In this document: positions 34,951-42,535 of the stretch, piece after piece
Layout: each line of letters starts with the position of its first letter
How positions within the stretch are numbered: the stretch's first letter is position 1
Assembly (NCBI RefSeq): GCF_003386535.1
Contig: NZ_QTTN01000001.1
Location: 290,264 to 354,263, forward strand
DNA: 64,000 bases
From: Paenibacillus taihuensis
Lineage (GTDB): Bacteria; Bacillota; Bacilli; Paenibacillales; Paenibacillaceae
Reading direction: 5' to 3'
Program-made: the position numbers and the translations under genes
The notes under the pieces: generated by a model
Seen by the model: the letters and a program-made list of their open reading frames with translations, nothing else
The model's database searches: none
Told to the model about the DNA's origin: nothing

Positions 34951-36198
34951 ATGTGGAAGTACACGGCAAGTTTGGTACAAGATTTATCGCCAGGGGTCAA
35001 AAGATTTATCGCAACAGAGAGCTTATTCGGTATTGGAGCCGGAATATTCAGTCTCATTCTTAACCTGCATCTGCTCGCGCTTGGATTCTCGGAAGGGGTC
35101 ATCGGTCAGATTACTTCACTCGGCGCATTGACCGTTGGAATAACGAGCCTTCCCGCCAGTATGATTGTCCGGCGTGTTGGCCGCAAGCGAATGCTAGTCC
35201 TTGGCATTACATTAGCCTGTATTTCGCTCATTGTATTCGGCTTTGGGACAAGCCGGGGCGAGATAACCGTTGCTCAGATCATCTGGTCGCTCGGCGTCAC
35301 GGCTGTGGTGAACTCGGAAATTCAATTGATTTTCGGCTATTGCCGGACGAAGAAGGAAGAGACGAGCGCGTACTCGCTGCTCTTCGCGATCTTCACGTTA
35401 TTCACCGGAGTCGGAACGATGCTCGGCGGTTTTCTGCCGGATTTACTTGGCGGATCGACGACCGTATATCAAAATTCCTTCTTCGTGGCTGCAGGCTGCA
35501 TGGGCTTAATGGCATTGCTGCGGGGATTACTTCTGCCTGCGGGTGAAGAAGCAAGTCGTGAGAAAGCTGCAGCCGGGGCGCCGGAGAAGAGCAAGAGTCG
35601 GCATGCCTTCTACTTCCTGCTCATGCTGTCCGTGCTCATCTTCAGCAGTGGATTTAAGTATGGGCTTGTCACACCGTTCCTGAATGTCATCTTGAAGTTC
35701 CGCTTTGATATGAACGATGGGTCCATCTCCACGCTTCTTGCAGTGTGCGGCGTATTCTTCTTTATCGGATCGATCATTATGCCATACATCGTTGAACGAT
35801 GGGGCAGCCGCCGGACGTTTATCTTCACGTTCGTCAGCAATATCGTGATCACAGGCTTGATGGCGGTCACGATGCCGGCTGCAGCGTTCGCGGTTCTGCT
35901 GATGCTTCGCGGTACTAGTACAACGATGCTGGACAATCATATTGACAGCGAATCGATGTCCGCCGTAGCTGATGAGGATCGCAACCTGTACGCAGGGATG
36001 CGAACCGTATCCAGAAGCATCGGCAATACGATTGCGTCGTACTGGGCGGGGTATATCTTGGCAGGCGGGCATTACTCGCTGCCTTTCCTGCTGACAACGG
36101 GCGCACTGCTGTTCGGGTTCGTACTCTATGCTTGGTTCGTTCAAGGCAAGCTGGATCAGAGACTGAAGCAGAAGGAACTGGCGGCGACCAGCCCATAG
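34951..36198 (+). CDS. Major facilitator superfamily transporter
   Basis: 415 residues with about twelve hydrophobic segments, an MFS motif A-like loop (SMIVRRVGRKRMLV, after segment 2) and a second half beginning around residue 215 after a charged central loop (EEASREKAAAGAPEKSKSR). Likely a drug or small-molecule exporter of the proton-driven type; substrate not predictable. Own promoter, and a bidirectional terminator follows. Confidence 0.85.
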   Translation: MWKYTASLVQDLSPGVKRFIATESLFGIGAGIFSLILNLHLLALGFSEGVIGQITSLGALTVGITSLPASMIVRRVGRKRMLVLGITLACISLIVFGFGTSRGEITVAQIIWSLGVTAVVNSEIQLIFGYCRTKKEETSAYSLLFAIFTLFTGVGTMLGGFLPDLLGGSTTVYQNSFFVAAGCMGLMALLRGLLLPAGEEASREKAAAGAPEKSKSRHAFYFLLMLSVLIFSSGFKYGLVTPFLNVILKFRFDMNDGSISTLLAVCGVFFFIGSIIMPYIVERWGSRRTFIFTFVSNIVITGLMAVTMPAAAFAVLLMLRGTSTTMLDNHIDSESMSAVADEDRNLYAGMRTVSRSIGNTIASYWAGYILAGGHYSLPFLLTTGALLFGFVLYAWFVQGKLDQRLKQKELAATSP

Positions 36199-36206
36199 CA
36201 TGAATG

Positions 36207-36251
36207 AAAAAAGCAGTGACCTTGAGGAAACCTTGGGGTCGCTGCTTTTTT
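36207..36251. terminator. Terminator after the MFS gene
   Basis: AAAAAAGCAGTGACC (36207-36221) pairs with GGTCGCTGCTTTTTT (36237-36251), one mismatch, T-tail on both sides, so it can work in both directions. Confidence 0.85.
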
Positions 36252-36299
36252 CGCAAATAGGAGATGCTGCAGGTACTAGACAAAGTTAGTACTAGCAGG

Positions 36300-36351
36300 T
36301 CAGAACCCCTCGCGCCATAATAGAGCAAACTTAAAAGCGGAGGGGTTCTGA
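36300..36351 (+). promoter_or_regulatory. 12-bp inverted repeat enclosing a -10 box and a ribosome site
   Basis: TCAGAACCCCTC (36300-36311) and GAGGGGTTCTGA (36340-36351) are perfectly complementary. CATAAT (36316-36321) lies in the loop, and GGAGGGG (36339-36345), the likely ribosome site of the gene at 36358, forms most of the right arm. Another inverted pair, GTACTA/TAGTAC, lies at 36273-36292. The arms could form an operator around the promoter or, in a longer transcript, hide the ribosome site. Confidence 0.5.
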
Positions 36352-36357
36352 TCGATC

Positions 36358-36611
36358 ATGCGTTTATTCAAACGCTGCAGCCTTTGGCTTACGCTGATTT
36401 CAGCATGGATTGTGTACTACAACGCGACAGGAAGGGATGACAAAAACATCCTGTTGTTCTTTCAAGCCCGCCATTCTGGATAACAGAGTATCTGTCGCTC
36501 CGAGTATCATTCTCGATGCAGTATGTACTCGATCTGGTGTTCTGGTTCGCTGCGGGATCTTTCTTGGACAGCCGGCTTTTGCGGAGACGAAGACGGAAAC
36601 GCAACAACTGA
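36358..36611 (+). pseudogene. Frameshifted small membrane protein gene
   Basis: ATG 36358 opens MRLFKRCSLW, a hydrophobic helix and NATGRDDKNILLFF. This frame stops at 36483 after 41 residues. One base back, from about 36462, another frame continues naturally: PPFWITEYLSLR, a second hydrophobic helix (YVLDLVFWFAAGSFL) and a very basic tail (RLLRRRRRKRNN), ending in TGA 36609-36611. Joined, they would make an ordinary protein of about 84 residues with two membrane segments, so I read this as a one-base deletion (or a sequencing error). No -1 slippery heptamer is evident at the junction. Confidence 0.5.
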
Positions 36612-36615
36612 TCCG

Positions 36616-37077
36616 TCAATTAGCGATCCGCTTCAAATCCGGAAAATCGTCCAAATACCCCGATTGCTTCAACTCCTGAAGCGCACGCTTCACGCTTTGC
36701 TCATCTTCGCTGGATTGGTCCGACTTTGCGAGCAGCTCGTCCAGGCTCACGTTCGGATTAGCTTTGCAATAAGTGAGCAGTCCTTTAGCTGACCAAGAGA
36801 GGCGATCGTCGTTGAATTCGCCGATGAGATGCTTGAACATTTTATGGGAGATGAGCTTGTGGTCAGCGAGATCTTGCATCGCTTTGATCACTTGCTTCAC
36901 GGTCATCCGCCCCTTGCGAGACATATCGGTTAAGGTAAGTGACATCGAATCTGCCGCGGACGAGCTGAGCACGATATAGATCATTTGAGAATAAATATCG
37001 AGATGCGGATTCGTAAAAATTTCGCTGGAAACGGTAAAGCTGCGAGGAGCAGCTCCAGTCGTGGATTCAGTAGCCAT
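36616..37077 (-). CDS. Helix-turn-helix protein resembling replication-initiator/DnaD-type winged helix
   Basis: 153 residues. The first half, SSEIFTNPHLDIYSQMIYIV and GRMTVKQVIKAMQDLADHKL, has the layout of the winged helix-turn-helix at the N-terminus of DnaD/RepA-type proteins (HTH_36-like); the C-terminal half (SVKRALQELKQSGYLDDFP) looks like a second helical bundle. It may bind DNA; chromosomal copies in Paenibacillaceae are uncharacterised. AAGGAGAG supports ATG 37077. It converges on the broken gene at 36358 with a 4-bp gap. Confidence 0.6.
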   Translation of the reverse strand: MATESTTGAAPRSFTVSSEIFTNPHLDIYSQMIYIVLSSSAADSMSLTLTDMSRKGRMTVKQVIKAMQDLADHKLISHKMFKHLIGEFNDDRLSWSAKGLLTYCKANPNVSLDELLAKSDQSSEDEQSVKRALQELKQSGYLDDFPDLKRIAN

Positions 37078-37155
37078 AGGTTGACTCTCCTTCCAAATCG
37101 GTATCCTTATAGAATACGAGCGGGATTGTCCGATTCAGGGGTTTATGAGGAGTTT

Positions 37156-37710
37156 CTAACCTTTCCCAATTGCCTTCCTTGCCGCATTGTGCGCGAGTCG
37201 GTGCAGCGGATTGCCTTGTTTATGCTTGCCGATGTACTTCACTTCGACTCCGATAGAAGGGAATTTCGCTTGCAGCTGCTGACATGCGGTAGTGAATTCG
37301 CCTCTTGCTTCTTCGTAGTAAGACTTCGTGAAACTTGGCTGCGACATCAGTTTCATAATCGCATGGCAATCGGAGTAGACGATAGCGTGCTTAGGCAACT
37401 GGGCTTCCGTATGGACAAGCTGCTCCAATGCTTCTGTCAGAAGCTGAACGCCGAAAGCAATCGCGAGCATCTCCCCGAAATTCGAGCCTCGCTCATAATC
37501 ATGTGCTAGCTGACGGCCGCTCACGAACATACTGCGATTGTACACGAGGCAGCAGCCCGCGCCATGAACAGCTTCCCCGGCCGCGCCGGAGTAATCGCTA
37601 TAGATCGAGACGATCGCTGAATTGACAAGATGCGCGCGGACGGATGGTGTCGCATACGCTTGTTTAATATAGGAATGATTACTCGCCGTCCGATCAGTAG
37701 TTACAAACAA
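37156..37710 (-). CDS. RNase H-like protein with one catalytic Asp replaced
   Basis: 184 residues of the RNase H fold. First Asp in SIYSDYSGAAG, Glu in SNFGEMLAI, second Asp in IVYSDCHAIM match the catalytic set of type 1 RNase H. The final carboxylate normally found in NxxADxLA is here NPLHRLA, His instead of Asp. It could still cleave RNA of RNA-DNA hybrids weakly or be a binding protein. GAGGAGG eight bases upstream of TTG 37710 decides the start; the longer frame from ATG 37746 would contain that ribosome site in its coding part. An operator-like palindrome lies over its promoter. Confidence 0.7.
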   Translation of the reverse strand: MFVTTDRTASNHSYIKQAYATPSVRAHLVNSAIVSIYSDYSGAAGEAVHGAGCCLVYNRSMFVSGRQLAHDYERGSNFGEMLAIAFGVQLLTEALEQLVHTEAQLPKHAIVYSDCHAIMKLMSQPSFTKSYYEEARGEFTTACQQLQAKFPSIGVEVKYIGKHKQGNPLHRLAHNAARKAIGKG

Positions 37711-37751
37711 CAGATTTTCCTCCTCGGTATTTACACAAGCTAGCATTGACT

Positions 37752-37780
37752 ATTATAAAATGAATCAGCCTAGATAGGCT
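37752..37780 (-). promoter_or_regulatory. Promoter and palindrome upstream of the RNase H-like gene
   Basis: On the minus strand TATAAT is complementary to 37752-37757. About 10 bp further upstream, where the -35 box should be, lies the palindrome AGCCTAGATAGGCT (37767-37780). A repressor or activator site overlapping the -35 region fits this arrangement. Confidence 0.5.
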
Positions 37781-37823
37781 AGTTTTCGGCATCCTCGGAG
37801 GTGCTATTTGCAGAGGCAAGATG

Positions 37824-37850
37824 AAAAAAAGCCGCTTCTCAGCGGCTTTT
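37824..37850 (-). terminator. Terminator after the FusB-like gene
   Basis: On the minus strand, AAAAGCCGCT, loop GAGA, AGCGGC, then seven T. Stem 37831-37846 plus flanking A/T runs. Confidence 0.85.
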
Positions 37851-37869
37851 CAGGCTTACAATCCTGTTG

Positions 37870-38526
37870 TCATCCGACCACGGCTTCAATAAAGCGCTCT
37901 AGAGAAGCAACACTCGTGATGTTCTTATTGCACGTATGACCGTTCGCGCAAATATAGTTGCCGATCGTCTTGTAATAATCCGGTGAGGCATGGACAGGCC
38001 TCTTTTTGAAGTTCGCCGAGAACAGCACCACTTCTTCCAATCGGTTGCAGGCAAAGCAATAGCTCTTCTTGCTGCTTGCCGTATACCGGCCTTCCAAGCC
38101 GATGAATTGCCCGTCGCCCGAAGGGTATACGATATACATGCGATTAGTCGCAATATCAGCCCAGCTCAAATAAGAAAGCTTGCGGTAATCGAGATGCGCG
38201 AGATCGGGCAACTTCAGCTTTTTGACTTTCGGAAAAAGCTTCAGGATATCCTTGGCCGCAAGCGATGGAAACTCATCCCGATACGGCTCAAGCAATTGCA
38301 TATACTTCTGGAAATCCTCGGTTGACTGAAGGTCCGCGATAGATGCCAGCATCGTGCTCCGTTCATCTGTGATTTCCGCGAATAACTCCGCTACCTTGGC
38401 TTGCGCTTCGGATCGAACCGATGCTACGATCTTCGGATCCCCAACCGTTCGGAGTGCGTGCAGCACGTAGTCTGCTTGCTTGTTAATAAAGTTATAGTCG
38501 TGATTTCTAATAAATGGTTTACACAT
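37870..38526 (-). CDS. FusB/FusC-type elongation factor G-binding protein
   Basis: 218 residues. The N-terminal helical domain (KPFIRNHDYNFINKQADYVL) and a C-terminal treble-clef zinc finger (CFACNR, then ICANGHTC) match the FusB/FusC/FBP family. Such proteins bind EF-G on the ribosome and free it from fusidic-acid arrest. I choose ATG 38526 (MCKPFIRN) since family members start there and AAGGGG lies nine bases upstream; a start at 38577 adds 17 unrelated residues. Whether it gives resistance or serves a housekeeping role is unknown. Confidence 0.82.
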   Translation of the reverse strand: MCKPFIRNHDYNFINKQADYVLHALRTVGDPKIVASVRSEAQAKVAELFAEITDERSTMLASIADLQSTEDFQKYMQLLEPYRDEFPSLAAKDILKLFPKVKKLKLPDLAHLDYRKLSYLSWADIATNRMYIVYPSGDGQFIGLEGRYTASSKKSYCFACNRLEEVVLFSANFKKRPVHASPDYYKTIGNYICANGHTCNKNITSVASLERFIEAVVG

Positions 38527-38574
38527 GGACTCCAGCCCCTTATTTTTAATTGATAAGCAAATAAGGCGCAAAGC

Positions 38575-38669
38575 CATCTATTAGAAAACGATAGATGCGA
38601 GTAGTTGACCGGCGATAAAATAATGGCCAGCCTATGCAAAGTATCGCTCCCTATTCAGGCTTTGCATAG
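38575..38669 (-). promoter_or_regulatory. Inverted repeats upstream of the FusB-like gene
   Basis: Two perfect inverted repeats: CATCTAT/ATAGATG (38575-38597), within the probable leader, and CTATGCAAAG/CTTTGCATAG (38632-38669, 18-nt loop) further upstream. fusB in staphylococci is controlled by translational attenuation, so a leader hairpin is noteworthy; here the mechanism is only a guess. No other feature is seen in the 344 bp between this gene and the next. Confidence 0.4.
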
Positions 38670-38870
38670 CGCTGTTCCAATCCGGCAATCTCTGACTGCC
38701 ATCAGTATCAGCTCCTCTTCTCAGGAATGGGATTATTATACCTTATCCGGCAGGATAGTTGAAACCATAAGTCGAATGCTATAAAGGTTGACGGAACGAG
38801 ACGATGAAGCAGAGGTGAACGTAAGGTGAAGCGGTTACAAGAACCCCGTAAAGAAGCAGGAAGAAACGTA

Positions 38871-39707
38871 ATGAGTATCCTCGAAACAGTTGATGTGCAA
38901 AGCGGGGAGCGTAGCGTTGCGGCTGAGTTCGATTATCTAATCGAAGCGCCGAATTGGACTCGCGATGGCAAATATCTCATCTATAACAGCTTGGGGCACC
39001 TTTATAAATTTGATCTGAGTACTTGTGAAAGCGCAATGATCGAATCGGGTTTCGCCAATCAGTGCAATAATGACCATGTGCTTTCACCAGATAACTCGCA
39101 AGTAGCCGTCAGCCATCATACCTACGAGGATGGCCAGTCCCGAATTTATATTTTCGCCTTGCAAGGCGGCAGTCCGGTGCTTGTCACGCCAATGGCACCT
39201 AGTTATTTGCATGGCTGGTCACCGGACGGAACCACGCTCGCTTATTGCGCCGAGCGGGATGAGGAGTACGATATTTATACCATTTCCGTTCATGGAGGCA
39301 TTGAAACGCAGCTAACGCATACGGCAGGACTGAATGACGGGCCTGAGTATTCACCGGATGGGAAGCACATTTGGTTCAATTCCGTACGCACGGGTCTGAT
39401 GCAGGTATGGCGCATGAATGCCGATGGCAGCGAGCAGATTCAGATGACTCATGATGAAAACAACAGCTGGTTTCCGCATATCTCTCCTGATGGAGACAAG
39501 GTAGCTTATATTACCTACCGCAAGGGAGATGTTGCACCCGGTGACCATCCTCCTAACAAGGAAGTAGAGATCCGCATCATGCCAAGCGCTGGCGGCGAAT
39601 TCCGAACGCTTGTTAAGCTCTTCGGAGGGCAGGGAACCATAAACGTCAATTCCTGGTCGCCCGATAGCGGCAAATTAGCATTCGTTAGCTATCGAATCAA
39701 GGAATAA
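38871..39707 (+). CDS. TolB-like beta-propeller protein
   Basis: 278 residues made of repeated blades: [74 protein letters not shown] and [13 protein letters not shown]. These SPDG-type WD40/PD40 repeats form a TolB-like propeller. There is no signal peptide, so it is probably cytoplasmic. Similar proteins are annotated as TolB family or biopolymer transporter, without proven role. ATG 38871 fits family start; GTG 38826 would add 15 basic residues. Confidence 0.8.
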   Translation: MSILETVDVQSGERSVAAEFDYLIEAPNWTRDGKYLIYNSLGHLYKFDLSTCESAMIESGFANQCNNDHVLSPDNSQVAVSHHTYEDGQSRIYIFALQGGSPVLVTPMAPSYLHGWSPDGTTLAYCAERDEEYDIYTISVHGGIETQLTHTAGLNDGPEYSPDGKHIWFNSVRTGLMQVWRMNADGSEQIQMTHDENNSWFPHISPDGDKVAYITYRKGDVAPGDHPPNKEVEIRIMPSAGGEFRTLVKLFGGQGTINVNSWSPDSGKLAFVSYRIKE

Positions 39708-39740
39708 GAAGATAGCTGCCATAAGAGTGAATCTGAAGTT

Positions 39741-39768
39741 CGCATCATAATGATGCGGGCTTTTTTTT
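39741..39768 (+). terminator. Terminator after the TolB-like gene
   Basis: CGCATC (39741-39746) pairs with GATGCG (39752-39757), extended through ATAAT, followed by GGC and eight T. Confidence 0.75.
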
Positions 39769-39785
39769 ATCGACTCTTAGGCGGT

Positions 39786-40067
39786 CTACTGCATCAAGTC
39801 TAAGGCGTGATGTTCAATGCTAATATCGTCGATGTTGCCTTTCTCGTCCTTCAATACGTGGATAAGGTAAGGTACGCCTGCGTCAAAGGCTTTGAATATC
39901 AAGTGTTCTTTGTCGATCAGTATGACTTCATGACCGCATTCCCTCAGGCATTCCTCTACATCATTCAATGTCGGCTTTTGGCTCTCTTCCAGAAAGACAA
40001 TCCCTCGCAGCAAGGAAGTTTTGTCACGGTGAATCACTTTGAAATGGATGGACTTTTCTTTAATCAT
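39786..40067 (-). CDS. Hypothetical small protein
   Basis: 93 residues, no family recognised. It is acidic in the middle and may form a small alpha/beta fold (GIVFLEESQKPTLNDVEECL, EVILIDKEHLIFKAFDAG, IHVLKDEKGNIDDISIEH). No membrane segment. AAGGAG eleven bases upstream supports ATG 40067; the upstream GTG 40079 is too close to that site. Single gene, converging on the TolB-like gene. Confidence 0.6.
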   Translation of the reverse strand: MIKEKSIHFKVIHRDKTSLLRGIVFLEESQKPTLNDVEECLRECGHEVILIDKEHLIFKAFDAGVPYLIHVLKDEKGNIDDISIEHHALDLMQ

Positions 40068-40163
40068 GGCATTCTCCACTCCTTCACATATGTGTGCTCA
40101 TTACGTTTATCATAAACGGTCTTTATTCAAGCTGGTTATCGGGGGAATCACTGATCTTTCGAG

Positions 40164-40263
40164 CGGGGAAATCCCTATTGATCCCTCCTCATAAATCGCG
40201 ATTCTCCCTGCGGAATTTTCAGGGAATCGCTCGCCGTAGATTCCGTGTTTATCCCGATACAAT
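40164..40263 (+). promoter_or_regulatory. NreC-box-like site and -10 box of the doxX operon
   Basis: CGGGGAAATCCCTA at 40164-40177 fits the staphylococcal NreC box TAGGG-N4-CCCTA except for its first two bases. A second motif pair, CCCTG (40206-40210) and CAGGG (40220-40224), lies closer to the promoter, whose -10 TACAAT is at 40258-40263. Compare the palindrome at 43747-43766. Confidence 0.5.
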
Positions 40264-40317
40264 GCGAACGCGACAGAAGCTATGATGAAGACAGATCGAA
40301 CGAGGGAGCTGGTAGAA

Positions 40318-40857
40318 ATGGTAATGAATTGGCTAAGAAGCAACCGCTACGCTGCGATTATGTTGACGCTGGTACGACTGTATTTAGGCTGGGAGTGGAC
40401 GAAAGCCGGATGGCATAAACTCACGGGGGATAAGGCATTCGATGCGGCGGGATTTATCAAAGGCGCGATTGCCAAACCTGTGTTGGACAGTGGAACCCAT
40501 GAGCGCATTTATCCGAATTTTATCGGTTTTCTTCATGACTTTGCGCTTCCGAACGTGAAATTGTTCAATATCCTTGTCCCGTGGGGAGAGTTATTCGTTG
40601 GCATTGGGTTGCTGCTTGGCGCCTTAACGACTGCGGCCGTCTTCTTCGGCCTGCTGATGAATTTCATGTATATGTTTGCGGGCACCGTGTCGACGAACCC
40701 TTGGCTGGTGCTGCTCAGCTTCTTTATCATCGCTGCGGGCAGCAACGCGGGTAAGTTCGGATTGGATCATTATATCCTGCCGTTCCTGCACCATTGGTGG
40801 CTGAAAGGGAAAGAAGCCGCAAGGGGCCGGGGAAGAACGAGAGGAACCCATGTATAA
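40318..40857 (+). CDS. DoxX-family membrane protein
   Basis: 179 residues with four membrane segments. TLVRLYLGWEWTKAGWHKL near the N-terminus, VPWGELFVGIGLLLGALTTAA and the last segments with NPWLVLLSFFIIAAGSNAGKFGLDHYI are typical of DoxX proteins; similar ones occur with thiosulfate:quinone oxidoreductase or redox proteins. AGGGAG (40303-40308) selects ATG 40318 over ATG 40282, which lacks a ribosome site. Overlaps the hemerythrin-like gene by 8 nt, so the two are cotranscribed. Likely a respiratory or redox membrane component. Confidence 0.85.
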   Translation: MVMNWLRSNRYAAIMLTLVRLYLGWEWTKAGWHKLTGDKAFDAAGFIKGAIAKPVLDSGTHERIYPNFIGFLHDFALPNVKLFNILVPWGELFVGIGLLLGALTTAAVFFGLLMNFMYMFAGTVSTNPWLVLLSFFIIAAGSNAGKFGLDHYILPFLHHWWLKGKEAARGRGRTRGTHV

Positions 40858-41353
40858 CGGACTGTCAGATGTGCTCAAAATCTTGCAGGAAGAGCATTAC
40901 GGCTTGGCACAGGAGTTGCATCAGTACGATATGGCGCTTCAGTCAACAGTGGATGCTTGTGTTCCGGGGGATTTGGATTGGAAGCATTCCGTTCAAGAAT
41001 TACGTGTCCGGGCGATTGGATTCGCGGCGCAACTGAAGCACCATTTAAGGATCGAGGATGAGCAGCTGCTCCCGGAGCTTCAAGCCTGCTTATCGGAGGA
41101 AGATACCGTTCCGTCACTCCGATTCTCTTCCTTGCTCATGGAACAGTATTTCTGGTCGGGTCTCAGTTATTTGAATCTGTTCATTGATCAAACGGAGCAG
41201 CTAATTGAATTCAGGTCGACAAAGGACTTGAAACGGATGCTCTATTATCTACGCGAAGCGTTGATTCACTTATCGGAATATTTCAAGGTTGAGCAAGAAT
41301 ATGTTCTGCTTCAGGCGGTGCGAGTGCTTGAGGATGACCAGGCGGAAGGTTGA
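40850..41353 (+). CDS. Hemerythrin-like protein
   Basis: 167-residue all-helical protein. LQEEHYGLAQEL (His 16) and AQLKHHLRIEDEQLLPEL (His plus HxxxE and LLP) are the usual hemerythrin HHE-domain signs; IHLSEYFKVEQEYVLLQAV gives a further His and Glu. One of the standard HxxxE/HxxxxD pairs is not fully clear, so metal binding is probable but unproven. Hemerythrins bind O2 or sense NO and O2 through a di-iron centre, which fits the DoxX partner and the adjacent NreABC-like system. Confidence 0.65.
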   Translation: MYNGLSDVLKILQEEHYGLAQELHQYDMALQSTVDACVPGDLDWKHSVQELRVRAIGFAAQLKHHLRIEDEQLLPELQACLSEEDTVPSLRFSSLLMEQYFWSGLSYLNLFIDQTEQLIEFRSTKDLKRMLYYLREALIHLSEYFKVEQEYVLLQAVRVLEDDQAEG

Positions 41354-41368
41354 TCATGGAAACATTAT

Positions 41369-41412
41369 GGAAACAAGAAGAGCCCCCTATCAAGGGCGCT
41401 CTTCTTGTTTCC
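41369..41412. terminator. Bidirectional terminator between the hemerythrin-like and kinase genes
   Basis: Perfect 15-bp stem GGAAACAAGAAGAGC (41369-41383) / GCTCTTCTTGTTTCC (41398-41412) placed between convergent genes. Confidence 0.8.
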
Positions 41413-41422
41413 AGCTATACAG

Positions 41423-42535
41423 CTATTCTGCCTGCTTCGGCACAAGCAGAACGATGCTTGTGCCTTGCGTTGGTTCCGAATCAATGATGAGCTGGCCGCC
41501 AATGCTTCGCGCACGCTCCTCCATGCTGAACAGGCCGACGCCCTTCGCGCTCTGATCGCGTACGAATCCTTTGCCTGCATCCGTGATCCGCACCTCGATT
41601 CTGGCATCGGCATCGAGCAATTTCACATCGGCCTGGGATACATCCGCATATTTGCTAATATTGGTGAGCGCCTCTTGAATGACACGGTAGATCGTCGTTT
41701 CAATGGCGGCCGGAAGCCTTTTGCGCAAATTCGTCTCGAAATCGATCTGAATAGCAGTGTGCTGCGTGTAATTCTCGATGTAGGTACGAATAGCCGGAAC
41801 GATGCCCAAATCATCAAGAACGGATGGGCGCAGCTCCCATGCCAATGTGCGCACCTCTTCCATAATCGAGGATACGCTCCGTCGCAGCTTCTCAAGCTCG
41901 GGATTTCCTTTCCCGGCTATGATGCTGTCGAGCTGAATCAGCAGAGAAAACATGCTTTGTCCGATACCGTCATGCAGCTCGCGGGAAAACCGTTTTCTCT
42001 GTTCTTCCTGCATATGCATCACTTGCGTCATCATCTGCTTCAGCTCTTGTTCTACGCGTTTGAGCTCGGTTACTTCATTTCTGATGGCCAGATATTGGTA
42101 CGGTTCTCCATCTTCGTTCAGGAGAGGGACGATCGTTGTATTGACCCAATAGAATGAGCCGTCCTTTGCCCGGTTTCGGATGTCTCCGCGCCAAACTTTC
42201 CCGGCTGTAATCGTGTTCCATATATCGCGTATAAAGGTTTTGTCATGATGGCCGGAATTGATGATGCGATGATCCTTGCCCAGCAGCTCTTTACGGGCAT
42301 ATTGCGAGATTTCGCAAAATTTATCATTCACATAAAGAATCTTGCCCTTCGAATCCGTTATCGCTACGATCGATGATTCGTCGAGGGCGAATTTCAAATC
42401 AGTCAGTTGTTTCAGGGACAGCTTCAAATCGTCGCGAATCGGCACATCCACGAGCTGCACGTCGATCTGTTCCAACAAATGCTGGACGTTCTTGCCGATT
42501 ACTTCGGGAAATGCAGCGTCATGCTCCTTATTCAA
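41423..42535 (-). CDS. NreB-like PAS histidine kinase
   Basis: 370 residues. A PAS domain (about 45-155: DESSIVAITDSKGKILYVND and GSFYWVNTTIVPLLN) precedes the HisKA_3 dimerisation helix with phospho-acceptor His 188 (SRELHDGIGQSM) and a HATPase domain (QEALTNISKYA, DAGKGF, GLFSMEERA). No membrane segment. Layout and gene order match NreB, the cytoplasmic O2 sensor of staphylococci, but the four Fe-S cysteines of NreB are missing; only Cys 74 lies in the PAS domain. It therefore must sense something else, perhaps through another cofactor. Overlaps the regulator gene by 8 nt. Confidence 0.8.
   Translation of the reverse strand: MNKEHDAAFPEVIGKNVQHLLEQIDVQLVDVPIRDDLKLSLKQLTDLKFALDESSIVAITDSKGKILYVNDKFCEISQYARKELLGKDHRIINSGHHDKTFIRDIWNTITAGKVWRGDIRNRAKDGSFYWVNTTIVPLLNEDGEPYQYLAIRNEVTELKRVEQELKQMMTQVMHMQEEQRKRFSRELHDGIGQSMFSLLIQLDSIIAGKGNPELEKLRRSVSSIMEEVRTLAWELRPSVLDDLGIVPAIRTYIENYTQHTAIQIDFETNLRKRLPAAIETTIYRVIQEALTNISKYADVSQADVKLLDADARIEVRITDAGKGFVRDQSAKGVGLFSMEERARSIGGQLIIDSEPTQGTSIVLLVPKQAE

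Noticed and set aside
36264-36351. Transposon end
   Set aside because: Inverted pairs GTACTA/TAGTAC and the 12-bp repeat are close together and no transposase remnant or target duplication is seen.
36358-36611. Programmed -1 frameshift
   Set aside because: No slippery heptamer of the X XXY YYZ type at the junction and no downstream stem close enough; mutation is simpler.
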